Source of the DNA: Kaistella sp. SH40-3
Lineage (GTDB): Bacteria; Bacteroidota; Bacteroidia; Flavobacteriales; Weeksellaceae
Direction: 5' to 3'
Assembly: GCF_030686865.1 (NCBI RefSeq)
Contig: NZ_JAQYUS010000002.1
Location: forward strand, 372,001-436,000
DNA: 64,000 bases
In this document: positions 17,391 to 26,803 of the stretch, in pieces
Numbering within the stretch: position 1 is the first letter of the stretch
Layout of the letters: the number at the start of each line of letters is the position of its first letter
The notes under the pieces: model-generated
What the model was told of the DNA's origin: nothing
Seen by the model: the letters and a program-made list of their open reading frames with translations, nothing else
The model's database searches: none
Position numbers and translations under genes: made by a program

Positions 17391-17762
17391 TTAGTTATTA
17401 GGTTCGAACGAATTTTCAGGAGCGTTCATTGGGTTATTGTTTTTAGTAATTTGGTTTACAGAATCTGTAAGTTCATTCCAGGTATTGAGCAGTTCTGTCA
17501 GGAATAATTTCCCTTTTTCGGTCAACTGGTAATATTTTCTGGGTGGCCCTCCGGTAGATTCTTCCCAGCGGTAGGAAAGAAACTCGCCGTTTTTCAATCG
17601 GGTAAGGAGCGGATAAAGAGTTCCTTCAACCACATCTAGTTTTCCTTTTTTCAGTTCATCAATGAGATCAGAGACATACATTTCTTTTTCATTAATTAAA
17701 CTTAAAATACAGAATTCCAGAATTCCTTTTCGCATTTGCGCTTTGGTGTTTTCTGTGTTCAT
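17391..17762 (-). CDS. PadR-family transcriptional regulator
   Basis: A 123-residue winged-helix regulator. The hallmark segment is VVEGTLYPLLTRLKNGEFLSYRWEES followed by GGPPRKYYQLTEKGK, covering the recognition helix and the wing (about residues 38-85). First gene of an operon with a PspC membrane protein, an arrangement common in Bacteroidota and Firmicutes, so it is likely a repressor released by an envelope signal. A perfect palindrome lies in its promoter. Confidence 0.92.
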   Translation of the reverse strand: MNTENTKAQMRKGILEFCILSLINEKEMYVSDLIDELKKGKLDVVEGTLYPLLTRLKNGEFLSYRWEESTGGPPRKYYQLTEKGKLFLTELLNTWNELTDSVNQITKNNNPMNAPENSFEPNN

Positions 17763-17856
17763 TATTTATGGGTTATTAATTAGTTTAATAATTACTTGCA
17801 AGATTATCTAAAATCAATCCTTACTAAAATGAATCGTTTTAACCAATCTTACAATG

Positions 17857-17891
17857 CAAAGATATAAAAACATTTTAGTATTATGCAATAC
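17857..17891 (-). promoter_or_regulatory. padR-pspC promoter with overlapping palindrome
   Basis: On the minus strand, TTG, about 20 bp and TATCTTTG (17864-17857) form a good promoter. The palindrome GTATT-ATGC-AATAC (17878-17891) overlaps the -33 region, a suitable place for autorepression by the PadR protein. Confidence 0.55.
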
Positions 17892-17981
17892 AAAGTAGTA
17901 AAATTTTAAATTATTTAAAGTTTATATTAGTTATATTTTAATATTGATGGAAACCCCCATTAAATCATTAAATAAGCAATA

Positions 17982-18010
17982 AAAAAAACCGCCTCAAATT
18001 GAGGCGGTTC
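17982..18010 (-). terminator. Terminator of T9SS cargo gene 1
   Basis: AACCGCCTCA (17988-17997 region) pairs with TGAGGCGGTT, followed on the minus strand by at least seven T. It is nearly the same hairpin as those at 19814 and 22340 behind the two paralogues. Confidence 0.85.
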
Positions 18011-18031
18011 CTACTTTATAATAACTAATTA

Positions 18032-19636
18032 TTATTTTTTGATTGTTTTGAATGATCTAACTGTTCCGTCTTCCATGTTAAGAGTAACGATATACATTCC
18101 AGTTTTTAAATCTGAAAGGTTCAGTTCAGCAGCAGGCTTCATATTTTTAACCTGTCTTCCTGAAACATCACTAACAGAAATTGATTTAACACCTTTAATA
18201 TCTGAAATTTTCAATACATCCTGGAAAGGATTAGGGAAAACAGACAACGAAGTTTTCGTATTATTTCCTACGGCTAAAAACTCTTCATAATTGATTGTAT
18301 AATCTTCAACTTGACCATTAGACATGTCGGTACAAGCAGTCGTAAGCGGAAGATTTATTGTAGTCCCAGAGAAGTTATACTTAATTCTCATTCTCTTAAC
18401 ACCAAAAGTAGTTCCTGCTGGAATGGTAATATTACCAGTTAAAGTAGCTTTGTTTGTTGCAGAAACTACGGTTGTTCTTTTCATTGTGGCCGTAGTATTA
18501 AAGTATGATTCACCTGCATCAACAAAATCACCGTCATCATTCCAGTCTACAAATACTGACATTGCCCAACCATTTCCACCGCCTAGAGCAATACCTTCAA
18601 TAGTTAACGGAACAGAAGTAACGTTATTTTTTACTGAAAAACTAGGATTTAAAAATGCTTGATTAAGATCGAACACCCCGACAGTTGTTGCTGTTTCATC
18701 TGAGGTTTTCGTTTCTCCTGCAAAAATCACAGAAGTAATAGGAGCAAGTTGTGTAGGGGCATTAGTAGCCATTGGTCCGCAATAAGGTTGTAGAGGATTT
18801 GCGCCAGTTGTAAAAGTAGTTTCTACGCAATTCTCTGCATCACCAACACCGTTGTATGCTACTACTTTCGCATAATAAGTAGTATTCGCTTGCAATGGTG
18901 TTAACGAGGTCGGTGCAATATAAGAAGTTGTGCTCGCTGGTAAATTTACGTTTACTACATCGCTTGCACCTGTTGTGGTTCCAACTGTTAATTTATAACC
19001 ACCATCTGCCAATTCAGAATTACTCCAAGTGAAGTTTGGTCTTACAGTAACAGCAGTTGCACCATTTGCAGGTGATGAAATTGATGTGCAAGCAGGAATA
19101 GTTGTTGGCGCTGTATCATTCACAACAGTATCAAAGTATAAATGGAATTGATCCGTATCTACAGCATGAAGACCAACATACACCGTTTGACCAACATAAG
19201 GAGTAAGATCTAAACTCACTTTAGTCCAAGCATTCGGTGCTTTAGAAGTCGCTTTAAGTGTTGTAGTAAAAGCTTCAGCAGTTGGAGTTGTTGTTGACAA
19301 CATAACGTTATAATTTTCCAAATAAGCACTACTATAACTCGCTACCCAAAATGAAATCCTGTCATTAACACCTGCGACTACGGTAATTGCGGGGGTAACT
19401 AAATAATCATCGTGAGCGGCAGCATTAAATGCAATTCTGGCAACGTTAGCACCACTGTGAGCTGCTGGAACACCAGCGCTAGTTGTAGGAATACCAAAAG
19501 TAAAACCATTTGGATCACCACCGTTTATGACTGTCCAACCTGCAGGTACTGTTGTCGCTGCATCAAAATTTTGGGAAAACTGAGCAGTTGCAAAGATTCC
19601 CAGTGCTAAAGAGCACGATAGTAAAATTTTCTTCAT
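18032..19636 (-). CDS. Secreted T9SS cargo protein 1: choice-of-anchor-J-like, FN3, GEVED, sorting domain
   Basis: A 534-residue exported protein. Signal peptide (1-18, ending ATAQ); a choice-of-anchor J/cleaved-adhesin-like beta-sandwich (about 20-175); a fibronectin III-like domain (about 180-280) with YYAKVVAYNGVGDA; a GEVED domain (about 285-455) with VFVDWNDDGDF and GQVEDYTINY; and a type A T9SS C-terminal domain (last about 75 residues) opening with FPNPFQD and ending in KTIKK. The start is MKKILLS at 19636; nine extra codons upstream would precede the signal peptide. Probably a surface or secreted adhesin-like protein; no catalytic domain is seen. Confidence 0.85.
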   Translation of the reverse strand: MKKILLSCSLALGIFATAQFSQNFDAATTVPAGWTVINGGDPNGFTFGIPTTSAGVPAAHSGANVARIAFNAAAHDDYLVTPAITVVAGVNDRISFWVASYSSAYLENYNVMLSTTTPTAEAFTTTLKATSKAPNAWTKVSLDLTPYVGQTVYVGLHAVDTDQFHLYFDTVVNDTAPTTIPACTSISSPANGATAVTVRPNFTWSNSELADGGYKLTVGTTTGASDVVNVNLPASTTSYIAPTSLTPLQANTTYYAKVVAYNGVGDAENCVETTFTTGANPLQPYCGPMATNAPTQLAPITSVIFAGETKTSDETATTVGVFDLNQAFLNPSFSVKNNVTSVPLTIEGIALGGGNGWAMSVFVDWNDDGDFVDAGESYFNTTATMKRTTVVSATNKATLTGNITIPAGTTFGVKRMRIKYNFSGTTINLPLTTACTDMSNGQVEDYTINYEEFLAVGNNTKTSLSVFPNPFQDVLKISDIKGVKSISVSDVSGRQVKNMKPAAELNLSDLKTGMYIVTLNMEDGTVRSFKTIKK

Positions 19637-19813
19637 ATAAATATATTTTTTTAAATGTATCACAAATAAAATGAAATAAATTCATATAAAAAAATAATTA
19701 TACTAATTATTCATAATATTTTTTACATTTTGTTACCATATTCTAATTTAAAAATAATTCTCTTTTTACAATTCGCATTTTCAAATAAAGAAGATATATT
19801 GAAAATTTTCAAT

Positions 19814-19843
19814 AAAAAAAACCGCCTCAAAAATGAGGCGGTT
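19814..19843 (-). terminator. Terminator of T9SS cargo gene 2
   Basis: AACCGCCTCA (19820-19829) pairs with TGAGGCGGTT (19834-19843) around an AAAA loop, with an eight-base A run on the left that reads as T on the minus strand. Confidence 0.85.
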
Positions 19844-19865
19844 CCTATGTTAATAATAAAAAATA

Positions 19866-22157
19866 TTATTTTTTGATTGCTTTAACCGATTTAACCGTTC
19901 CATCTTCCATGTAAAGAGTAACGATATACAGCCCGGTTTTCAAATCTGAAAGGTTTAATTCAGCAGCAGGCTTCATGTTCTTAACCTGTCTTCCTGAAAC
20001 ATCACTTACAGAGATCGATTTAACTCCTTTTACATCAGAGATTTTCAATACATCTTGGAAAGGATTAGGGTAAACAGAAACGCTGTTTTTAGAAACAGAA
20101 GCAGTCGCCTGATTTGGAGCCGCCACGTTAATTGTATAGTCTTGAGTTCTACCCTGACCAGCAATATTACCACAAGCTACAATTGAAGCAGCATTTGCTT
20201 GTCTTGCTAATCTGATTCTCATACGGGTATTCCCTAGTAAAGCATCAGAAGGAATTGTAATATTTCCAGCTGATGAGGTAACACTTGAATAAGTTAATAA
20301 AGTCATTTCAGAATCTTCGAAAACACCATTTTGGTTATAATCAATCCAAACCTTCACTTTATCATTTGCATTACCACTTGCTGCTGTAATAGTCATTGGA
20401 TACATCCCATTAACAACTACGTTTCCTATTACAGCAGTAAAGTCTTCGTAGCCACCTGGTACAGTTGTAAGTGCACTTGGGTTGTTAATATTTGCAAATG
20501 CTACATTAGAAATTCTATCTGCATTTACAGTCGTATGAGTTGCAGCACAGTAAGTCCAGTTTGCTGGCGTAGTAAATGAAATTTCAGCACATCCTGAAGC
20601 ATCTCCCAAATTATTCGTTGGAACAACTTTAGCATAATAGGTTGTGTTTCTCTGAAGTCCATTTATCATAAAACTAAGCGTAGAAACAACCACACCGTTA
20701 GCAATATCTGTTGCTCCAGGAGTAGATCCTACATACACTTTATATCCTGTAGCCATAGTATCTTGAACCCAAGTCAAAGTTGTATTAGGAGCTTGAAGCG
20801 GCAATGCTGTAACAGATGTACAACTTGGTAAAGTACGTTCAATAACATTTATGGTATAGTCCTCAGTCTGACCGTTACCCATATTGGTACAAGCCGTAGA
20901 TAAAGCTTCGTGTAAAGCAGTAGTAGAACTGCTGAAATTGTACTTAATTCTCATTCTTTTGTTCCCAAGAGTAGCAGAAGCTGGAACAGATATATTTCCT
21001 GTCAAATTAACGACTGCACCAGTACCACCCAGAAGAGTTCCAGGAGCAACAAAATACTGCTCTCCAGCATCATCAAAGTTACCATTGTTATTCCAGTCAA
21101 TCCACACAGTCATACCAAATCTGTTTGCACCCAATCCTGTCCCTGATACCAATAATGGATAAGTGTTACCCGCAACCGCATCAAAAACATAACTTGTAAA
21201 ATTTTCATAACCCACAGAACCAACTGTCGCACTTGAAGTATTAGGTCCTTTTCCGGCAAAAGTAACCGCAGAAATTGGATAGGCCGATCCTGGTAGGGTC
21301 GTAATGATTGGACCACAATAAGCAATCTGATCATTTGTACTAAAGGAAACTTCGGTACAACCTGTCGCATCGCCAACATTATTAGATGGCACCAATTTAG
21401 CAAATAAAGTTTTATTGGTCGGTAGTGGAACATTTGCTGAAGTTCCTGCAACAGTTCCATTATAAAGGTCTGAAGCACCAGAAGTAGTCCCTACAGTTAA
21501 TTTATAATTTACCGCTTTGTCTGCACTTGCCCAAGTAAATAAACCTGTTCCACCCGAAATAGTAGAACCTTCAACAGGCGTTACTAAAGATGTACATGCT
21601 GGTGCAGAGTTAACAATTTCTTGACTGATTGTAATATCATCTACGTAAACACTTCCATTCACACCACCTGAAGCAGGTTTTACAATCCATACTCCAAATC
21701 CTATCTTTTGACTAGGCTGCAATGTTCCTGTAGGAATTGTTGCTGTTAGCGTAGTACATGATGTAATTGCTGGTGCAGTTAAACTTGTTGCGGTTCCAAG
21801 CGGATATACTGTCCAGTTGTCTGTTGCATCGTTATAAACAAAGTATGCTAAGGAGATCGTTCCTACAAAACCTGCAGGTTTTTTATAACTTGCGCTTAGA
21901 CTAACCTTTTGCCCGTTTCCAGTCTGTGGCAAATCACTTGTATCAACCATCCAGCCTGAATTGGTATAAGTGTTACTAATTGCAATCTCTCCTCCAAACG
22001 CTCCGTTACACGCTGCTGAGGCAACCACAGCACCGCCACCAAACTGAGCATAACCTGGTCCAGGATTTTCGCCCCCTTCAAAATCGCCAGTATAGTTGTA
22101 CTGAGCGTTTGATGTAATACCTAGTGCCATAAAGCACGCTAGTAGAATTTTTTTCAT
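19866..22157 (-). CDS. Secreted T9SS cargo protein 2: two FN3-GEVED units and sorting domain
   Basis: A 763-residue exported protein. Signal peptide (1-18), an N-terminal beta-rich domain (about 20-185), then FN3 (190-280), GEVED (285-440, with VWIDWNNNGNFDDAGE), FN3 (445-535), GEVED (537-683, with VWIDYNQNGVFEDSE) and a type A T9SS sorting domain (690-763) starting YPNPFQD. Tandem paralogue of the genes on both sides. Its second FN3-GEVED unit and tail are almost identical to those of protein 3, while the N-terminal half differs. Conserved spacing from the promoter region to the ATG suggests similar regulation of all three. Confidence 0.87.
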   Translation of the reverse strand: MKKILLACFMALGITSNAQYNYTGDFEGGENPGPGYAQFGGGAVVASAACNGAFGGEIAISNTYTNSGWMVDTSDLPQTGNGQKVSLSASYKKPAGFVGTISLAYFVYNDATDNWTVYPLGTATSLTAPAITSCTTLTATIPTGTLQPSQKIGFGVWIVKPASGGVNGSVYVDDITISQEIVNSAPACTSLVTPVEGSTISGGTGLFTWASADKAVNYKLTVGTTSGASDLYNGTVAGTSANVPLPTNKTLFAKLVPSNNVGDATGCTEVSFSTNDQIAYCGPIITTLPGSAYPISAVTFAGKGPNTSSATVGSVGYENFTSYVFDAVAGNTYPLLVSGTGLGANRFGMTVWIDWNNNGNFDDAGEQYFVAPGTLLGGTGAVVNLTGNISVPASATLGNKRMRIKYNFSSSTTALHEALSTACTNMGNGQTEDYTINVIERTLPSCTSVTALPLQAPNTTLTWVQDTMATGYKVYVGSTPGATDIANGVVVSTLSFMINGLQRNTTYYAKVVPTNNLGDASGCAEISFTTPANWTYCAATHTTVNADRISNVAFANINNPSALTTVPGGYEDFTAVIGNVVVNGMYPMTITAASGNANDKVKVWIDYNQNGVFEDSEMTLLTYSSVTSSAGNITIPSDALLGNTRMRIRLARQANAASIVACGNIAGQGRTQDYTINVAAPNQATASVSKNSVSVYPNPFQDVLKISDVKGVKSISVSDVSGRQVKNMKPAAELNLSDLKTGLYIVTLYMEDGTVKSVKAIKK

Positions 22158-22340
22158 GTAAATAATTTTTTAAATGTATCACAAATAAAATGAAATATAG
22201 TCACATAAAAAAATAATAAGATTAATTATTCATAAGGTTTTTTAATTTTCATTGCCACATTCATATTTAAGATGTTTTTATTTTGAAATCCTGTTTACAG
22301 TCAGCCTTTAAATAAAAAATAAATCTTGCCAATTTTCAAC

Positions 22341-22369
22341 AAAAAAGCCGCCTCAAAAATGAGGCGGCT
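22341..22369 (-). terminator. Terminator of T9SS cargo gene 3
   Basis: AGCCGCCTCA (22346-22355) pairs with TGAGGCGGCT (22360-22369). Compared with the hairpins at 17982 and 19814, one A-T pair is replaced by G-C on both arms, a compensatory change. Confidence 0.85.
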
Positions 22370-22392
22370 CCTATATAAATAATAACTAAAGA

Positions 22393-24615
22393 TTATTTTT
22401 TAATCGTTTTGAACGTTTTTACAGTTCCATCTTCCATATGAAGAGTAACCATGTACATTCCTGTTTTCAAGTCTGAAAGGTTCAGTTCAGCAGAAGCTTT
22501 CATGTTCTTAACCTCTCTTCCTGAAGCATCACTTACAGAGATTGATTTAACTCCTTTCACATCAGAAATTTTCAATACATCCTGGAAAGGGTTAGGATAA
22601 ACAGAAACGCTGTTTTTAGAAACTGAAGCAGTCGCCTGAGTTGGAGCTGCTACGTTAATTGTGTAGTCTTGAGTCCTACCTTGCCCAGAAATGTTACCAC
22701 AAGCTACAATTGAAGCAGCATTTGCTTGTCTTGCCAATCTGATTCTCATACGAGTATTCCCTAGTAATGCATCTGAAGGAATTGTAATATTTCCAGTTGA
22801 TGAGGTAATACTTGCGTAAGTTAACAGGGTCATTTCAGAATCTTCGAAAACACCATTTTGGTTATAATCGATCCAAACTTTTACCTTGTCATTTGCATTA
22901 CCACTTGCTGCAGTAATAGATATTGGATACATTCCATCAATTACAACATTTCCAACAACAGCAGTAAAGTTTTCATAACCACCTGGTACAGTCGTAAGTG
23001 TACTTGGGTTGTTAATGTTAGCAAATGCTACATTAGAAATTCTATCTGCGTTAACAGTAGTGTGTGTAGCCGCACAGTAAGTCCAGTTTGCAGGAGTCGT
23101 GAATGTAATTTCGGCACATCCTGAAGCATCTCCTAGACTGTTCGTTGGAACAACTTTAGCATAATAGGCTGTGTTTCTCTGAAGTCCATTTACTACAAAG
23201 TTAAGCGTAGAAACAACTACACCGTTAGCAATATCTGTCGCACCCGGAGTAGATCCTACATAAACTTTATATCCTGTAGCCATCGAATCTTCGACCCAAG
23301 TTAATGTTGTATTTGGAGCCTGAAGCGGCGCTGCAGTAACCGTTGTACAGTTTGGTAATGTAGGCTCAGCAATATTTACGGTATAATCTTCAACCTGACC
23401 ATACGACGTAGTCCCACAAGCTTCAGGAGCAGTAGAATAATTTACTCTGATTCTCATTCTTGTATTACCTGTAAGTGCAGTAGTTGGAATTGCAATATTT
23501 CCAGTAGCAGATGCAGTACTTGTAAGATCAACTCTTTCACTAGCACTAAAATCGCCATCTTGGTTATAGTCAATCCACACACTTGTTTTATCGGTATCGA
23601 AACCAGTAATGGTTACAGTCATTGGGTAAGTTTTACCTTTTACCACATTTGCTACAATCGATGTAAAATCTTCATATGCCACTACAGCAGTTGAAGGATT
23701 ATTAATATTAGCAAATTTAACATTAGAAATTCTTTCATAATTTGGATTAAGCGTTGTAACATCTACTGCGCAATAATCAAGTGTTGAATTAGTCATAAAT
23801 GAAATTTCAGTACAACCTGTTGCATCCCCATTAGCATTCGTAGGAACTACTTTTGCATAATAAGTTTTGTTTTTCTGTACTGGCACGAACTTATTAGTAA
23901 CACCACCTGTAATAGTACCACTAAATACATCTGAAGCACCTGGAGTTGTTCCAACTGTCAATTTGTATGCAGTTGCTGTAGCTGTTGGAGCCCACTTCAT
24001 ATTAAACGCTCCATAACCAACAGTAGAACCATCCAAAGGAGCCGTGAATATAGTACAAGCCGGAGCGGTAGCAACAATATCTTGAACAATAGAAATATTA
24101 TCGAAATAAACATTTCCGGTTCCTGATGTTCTTATATACCACGCACCTACACCATAAACACCATCTGCAGTCATAACCCCAGCAGGAATTGTACCGGTAA
24201 TTGTTGCACAAGTGGTAGTTGCAGCAGAGGTTACAGCTACAGGATTACCAATCTGAACTAAACTCCATGAATCAGCATCTTCGTCATATACAAATAACAT
24301 TGGGACCACACTTCCAACTGGACCAGAATCTTTTTTATAACCGATCGTCACAGTAGCTGCCTGGCTATTGTTTGTTTGTGCAGGATTCAAAAGTGTTACC
24401 TCCTCCAATTGCATCATCCAACCAGTCTGCGTTGTTACAGCTGTGGGTGCTAATTGCCCACCAAATGAACCGGTGCAAGCAGCCGCCGCCGTAATGCTAC
24501 CCGTTCCAAATTGTCCATAGATAGCCGCACTTCCCTCGAAGTCCCCGACATAATTGTACTGTGCATTTGCACCAATTCCAAGTGCTAAAAAGCACGATAG
24601 TAAAAGTTTTTTCAT
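22393..24615 (-). CDS. Secreted T9SS cargo protein 3: two FN3-GEVED units and sorting domain
   Basis: A 740-residue exported protein with the same order as protein 2: signal peptide (1-18), N-terminal beta-rich domain (about 20-185), FN3, GEVED (with VWIDYNQDGDFSASE), FN3, GEVED (with VWIDYNQNGVFEDSE) and type A sorting domain ending FKTIKK. GEVED domains are calcium-loop-rich modules found in secreted Bacteroidota proteins, and the DxNxDGxF loops fit metal binding. No enzyme domain is seen, so an adhesin or matrix role is the best inference. It is the 5'-most of the three on this strand, and each copy has its own upstream region and terminator. Confidence 0.87.
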   Translation of the reverse strand: MKKLLLSCFLALGIGANAQYNYVGDFEGSAAIYGQFGTGSITAAAACTGSFGGQLAPTAVTTQTGWMMQLEEVTLLNPAQTNNSQAATVTIGYKKDSGPVGSVVPMLFVYDEDADSWSLVQIGNPVAVTSAATTTCATITGTIPAGVMTADGVYGVGAWYIRTSGTGNVYFDNISIVQDIVATAPACTIFTAPLDGSTVGYGAFNMKWAPTATATAYKLTVGTTPGASDVFSGTITGGVTNKFVPVQKNKTYYAKVVPTNANGDATGCTEISFMTNSTLDYCAVDVTTLNPNYERISNVKFANINNPSTAVVAYEDFTSIVANVVKGKTYPMTVTITGFDTDKTSVWIDYNQDGDFSASERVDLTSTASATGNIAIPTTALTGNTRMRIRVNYSTAPEACGTTSYGQVEDYTVNIAEPTLPNCTTVTAAPLQAPNTTLTWVEDSMATGYKVYVGSTPGATDIANGVVVSTLNFVVNGLQRNTAYYAKVVPTNSLGDASGCAEITFTTPANWTYCAATHTTVNADRISNVAFANINNPSTLTTVPGGYENFTAVVGNVVIDGMYPISITAASGNANDKVKVWIDYNQNGVFEDSEMTLLTYASITSSTGNITIPSDALLGNTRMRIRLARQANAASIVACGNISGQGRTQDYTINVAAPTQATASVSKNSVSVYPNPFQDVLKISDVKGVKSISVSDASGREVKNMKASAELNLSDLKTGMYMVTLHMEDGTVKTFKTIKK

Positions 24616-24740
24616 ATAAATAATTTTTTAAATGTATTACAAATAAAATAAAATATATTCACATAAAAAAATCAACCAATGAAATATCGTTATATTTTTG
24701 ATGTTAAAAATATAATATTCGAATAAAAAACCGCTTTTCT

Positions 24741-25019
24741 TTACAGATTTATATTTTCAGTTAGACTAATTTTTTTGTGCTGAAGTTCTTCAATCTTATG
24801 TAAAAGATGATGGATCACTTCCAAACCGGCAAGATTTACTTCTAGATCATAATGCCAGTTAGTAAACTTTTCAAAAGTTGCTAGTTCGTCATAACGTAAA
24901 TAGGTAGTATTGTTCTCTGTTTCAGTTTTAAGGAGGCCTGCTTCTTCCAATGAATCAAAAAAAGTGATTTCAATATTGTAGATTCTCACCAACTCTTCGC
25001 GTGATATTCTGTCGCTCAT
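24741..25019 (-). CDS. cbpM: MerR-like chaperone modulator CbpM
   Basis: A 92-residue protein with the truncated MerR-type fold of Cbp[13 protein letters not shown] followed by [11 protein letters not shown] and [10 protein letters not shown], then a helical tail. CbpM binds the J domain of CbpA and inhibits it. The ATG overlaps the cbpA stop by 4 bp, so the pair is translationally coupled, as expected for a protein and its modulator. Confidence 0.85.
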   Translation of the reverse strand: MSDRISREELVRIYNIEITFFDSLEEAGLLKTETENNTTYLRYDELATFEKFTNWHYDLEVNLAGLEVIHHLLHKIEELQHKKISLTENINL

Positions 25020-25939
25020 TTCGATATTTTTTTTAGTTGAAGAAATAACTCTCTTTCCTGATCGGTTAAATTGGTTGGTATTTTCACCACGTAAGTAACA
25101 TACAAATCACCAAACTCTCCTTCTTTTTTATAAACCGGAAAACCTTTGCCTTTTAATTTAACCTTGGTTCCATTCTGCGTTTCTGGCTTCACTTTTAAAT
25201 TTACGGCTCCATCTATTGTTTTCACTAATGTTTCGCCACCCAGAATTGCCGTATACAAATCGATTTCCAGATCGGCAGTCAAATCATTGCCTATTCTTTT
25301 AAACTGATGATCTTCTGCAATATTAAAAGTAATAAACAAATCTCCACTAGGTCCGCCATTATGACCTGGGTTTCCGTGACCTTTTAGTTTAATTTTCTGG
25401 CCATCAGCAATCCCTGCCGGAATGGTAATTCTTACTTTCTTGCCATTAATATCAAAAGTTTGCTGATGTGTTTTCGCAGCATCACGCAAATGCAAATTTA
25501 ATGTTGCTTCCACATCCTGACCCTTAAATTTACCAGAGGCTCTTCCTCTAGAACTTCCTGAAAAACCGCCACTACCTGCGCCAAACATGCTTTGGAAAAA
25601 ATCAGAAAAATCGGCACCTTCGCCAAAATCTGACTCAGAAAACCCACCATAATTCGCACCTTGTCTGGATTGATGGGAGCGGTGTTGCTGTTGAGCCTGT
25701 TCATATTGTTCGCCATGTTTCCAGTGTTCACCATACTGATCATACTTGGCTCTATTCGCCGGATTGCTCAGAACTTCATTGGCTTCATTAAGTTCTTTAA
25801 ATTTTCTTTCCGCTTCCTTATCACCAGGATTTACGTCTGGATGGTATTTCCGTGCCAATTTCCGGTAGGCTTTTTTTATTTCGTCGGCAGTCGCTTTTTT
25901 ATCAATGCCTAAAACTTTGTAATAATCAATATATGCCAT
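25016..25939 (-). CDS. cbpA: DnaJ-class co-chaperone CbpA
   Basis: A 307-residue J protein: J domain (1-70) with HPD at 33-35, a Gly/Ser/Phe-rich linker (about 95-130), and two C-terminal substrate-binding beta domains (about 135-300), without the Cys-rich zinc region of DnaJ. This is the CbpA class, which stimulates DnaK ATPase. The next gene encodes its modulator CbpM, overlapping by 4 bp. Confidence 0.92.
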   Translation of the reverse strand: MAYIDYYKVLGIDKKATADEIKKAYRKLARKYHPDVNPGDKEAERKFKELNEANEVLSNPANRAKYDQYGEHWKHGEQYEQAQQQHRSHQSRQGANYGGFSESDFGEGADFSDFFQSMFGAGSGGFSGSSRGRASGKFKGQDVEATLNLHLRDAAKTHQQTFDINGKKVRITIPAGIADGQKIKLKGHGNPGHNGGPSGDLFITFNIAEDHQFKRIGNDLTADLEIDLYTAILGGETLVKTIDGAVNLKVKPETQNGTKVKLKGKGFPVYKKEGEFGDLYVTYVVKIPTNLTDQERELFLQLKKISK

Positions 25940-26064
25940 AGAAAAATGATTTACTCAAATTTAAAAAATCTAAAATGAATGATGTGGTAAAGTTCTGTTA
26001 AAACTTTCTATTTATATTTTCCTATTTTTAAAGAAACTAATTTCATTAACAAAGATCTGACACT

Positions 26065-26721
26065 ATGAAAAAACTCGTTTATATATTGATCCTTTTTTCA
26101 ATGGTATTCTGCTCCAAAGAAAGCAAAACCAATTCCGAAATTTCAAAGAAAGATTATACTTCAGTTATTCCGATTGACTCTACTAAAATGGCTGAAACAA
26201 CTACAGAAAGTGAAACTTTAAACAAAGAAGAAAGTTTGAAAATGCTGAACCACGAAATCCTGTCAACCTTGAAGTTTAAAGATTTCGCAAAATTTTCAAA
26301 TTACATCCATCCGCAAAAAGGGGTTCAGTTTTCAATGTATGCTCACCTTAATCCAAAACAAGACAAGCGGTTCACGAAAGAAGATTATTTAAAGTATGCG
26401 CCCAGCACTATTAAATTTACCTGGGGCGAAAAAGATGGAACTGGTGATCCACTCGTACTTTCTATTAGAAAATATTTAGAAGATTGGGTTTTCAGAAAAG
26501 ACTTTACTAAAGGTGAATTTTATTTTAACACTTTTAAAGGCAACGGAAATTCTTTGAACAACCTAAAAAAGGTTTATCCAACCCAATATTTCACAGAAAA
26601 TTACATCCCTGGTTCTGAAGAATACGGCGGCATGGACTGGAATTGCTTGCGATTCGTTTTCGAGGAATTAGATAGAACGTTTTATTTAGTCGCAGTGGTT
26701 AACGATCAATGGACAACTTAA
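26065..26721 (+). CDS. Hypothetical lipoprotein
   Basis: A 218-residue protein with a lipobox (MVFC, Cys at about 16) after a short hydrophobic signal. A Ser/Thr/Glu-rich linker (about 20-55) leads to a globular domain with YIHPQKGVQFS and FTWGEKDGTGDP, segments I have seen in Bacteroidota lipoproteins without assigned function. No catalytic motif is recognised. It is a single-gene unit facing the M1 aminopeptidase gene across a shared terminator. Confidence 0.75.
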   Translation: MKKLVYILILFSMVFCSKESKTNSEISKKDYTSVIPIDSTKMAETTTESETLNKEESLKMLNHEILSTLKFKDFAKFSNYIHPQKGVQFSMYAHLNPKQDKRFTKEDYLKYAPSTIKFTWGEKDGTGDPLVLSIRKYLEDWVFRKDFTKGEFYFNTFKGNGNSLNNLKKVYPTQYFTENYIPGSEEYGGMDWNCLRFVFEELDRTFYLVAVVNDQWTT

Positions 26722-26751
26722 AAAAAGTATGTCTTTTAAAATATTGCACCA

Positions 26752-26790
26752 AAAAAAACGACTCCAGAACCAATTCCAGAGTCATTTTTA
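26752..26790. terminator. Bidirectional terminator between the lipoprotein and M1 aminopeptidase genes
   Basis: GACTC (26760-26764) pairs with GAGTC (26779-26783) and an inner GAA/TTC pair closes a CCAA loop. An A run precedes and a T run follows. Confidence 0.7.
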
Positions 26791-26803
26791 TATTTAGCAA
26801 AAT

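Noticed and set aside
21110-21478. 122-codon minus-strand ORF inside T9SS cargo gene 2
   Set aside because: It is an out-of-frame shadow of the GEVED-coding region with no start signal of its own.
24725-24740. Fourth copy of the cargo-gene terminator (AAAAAACCGC)
   Set aside because: Only one arm of the stem is present and no complementary arm follows, so it is not a terminator.
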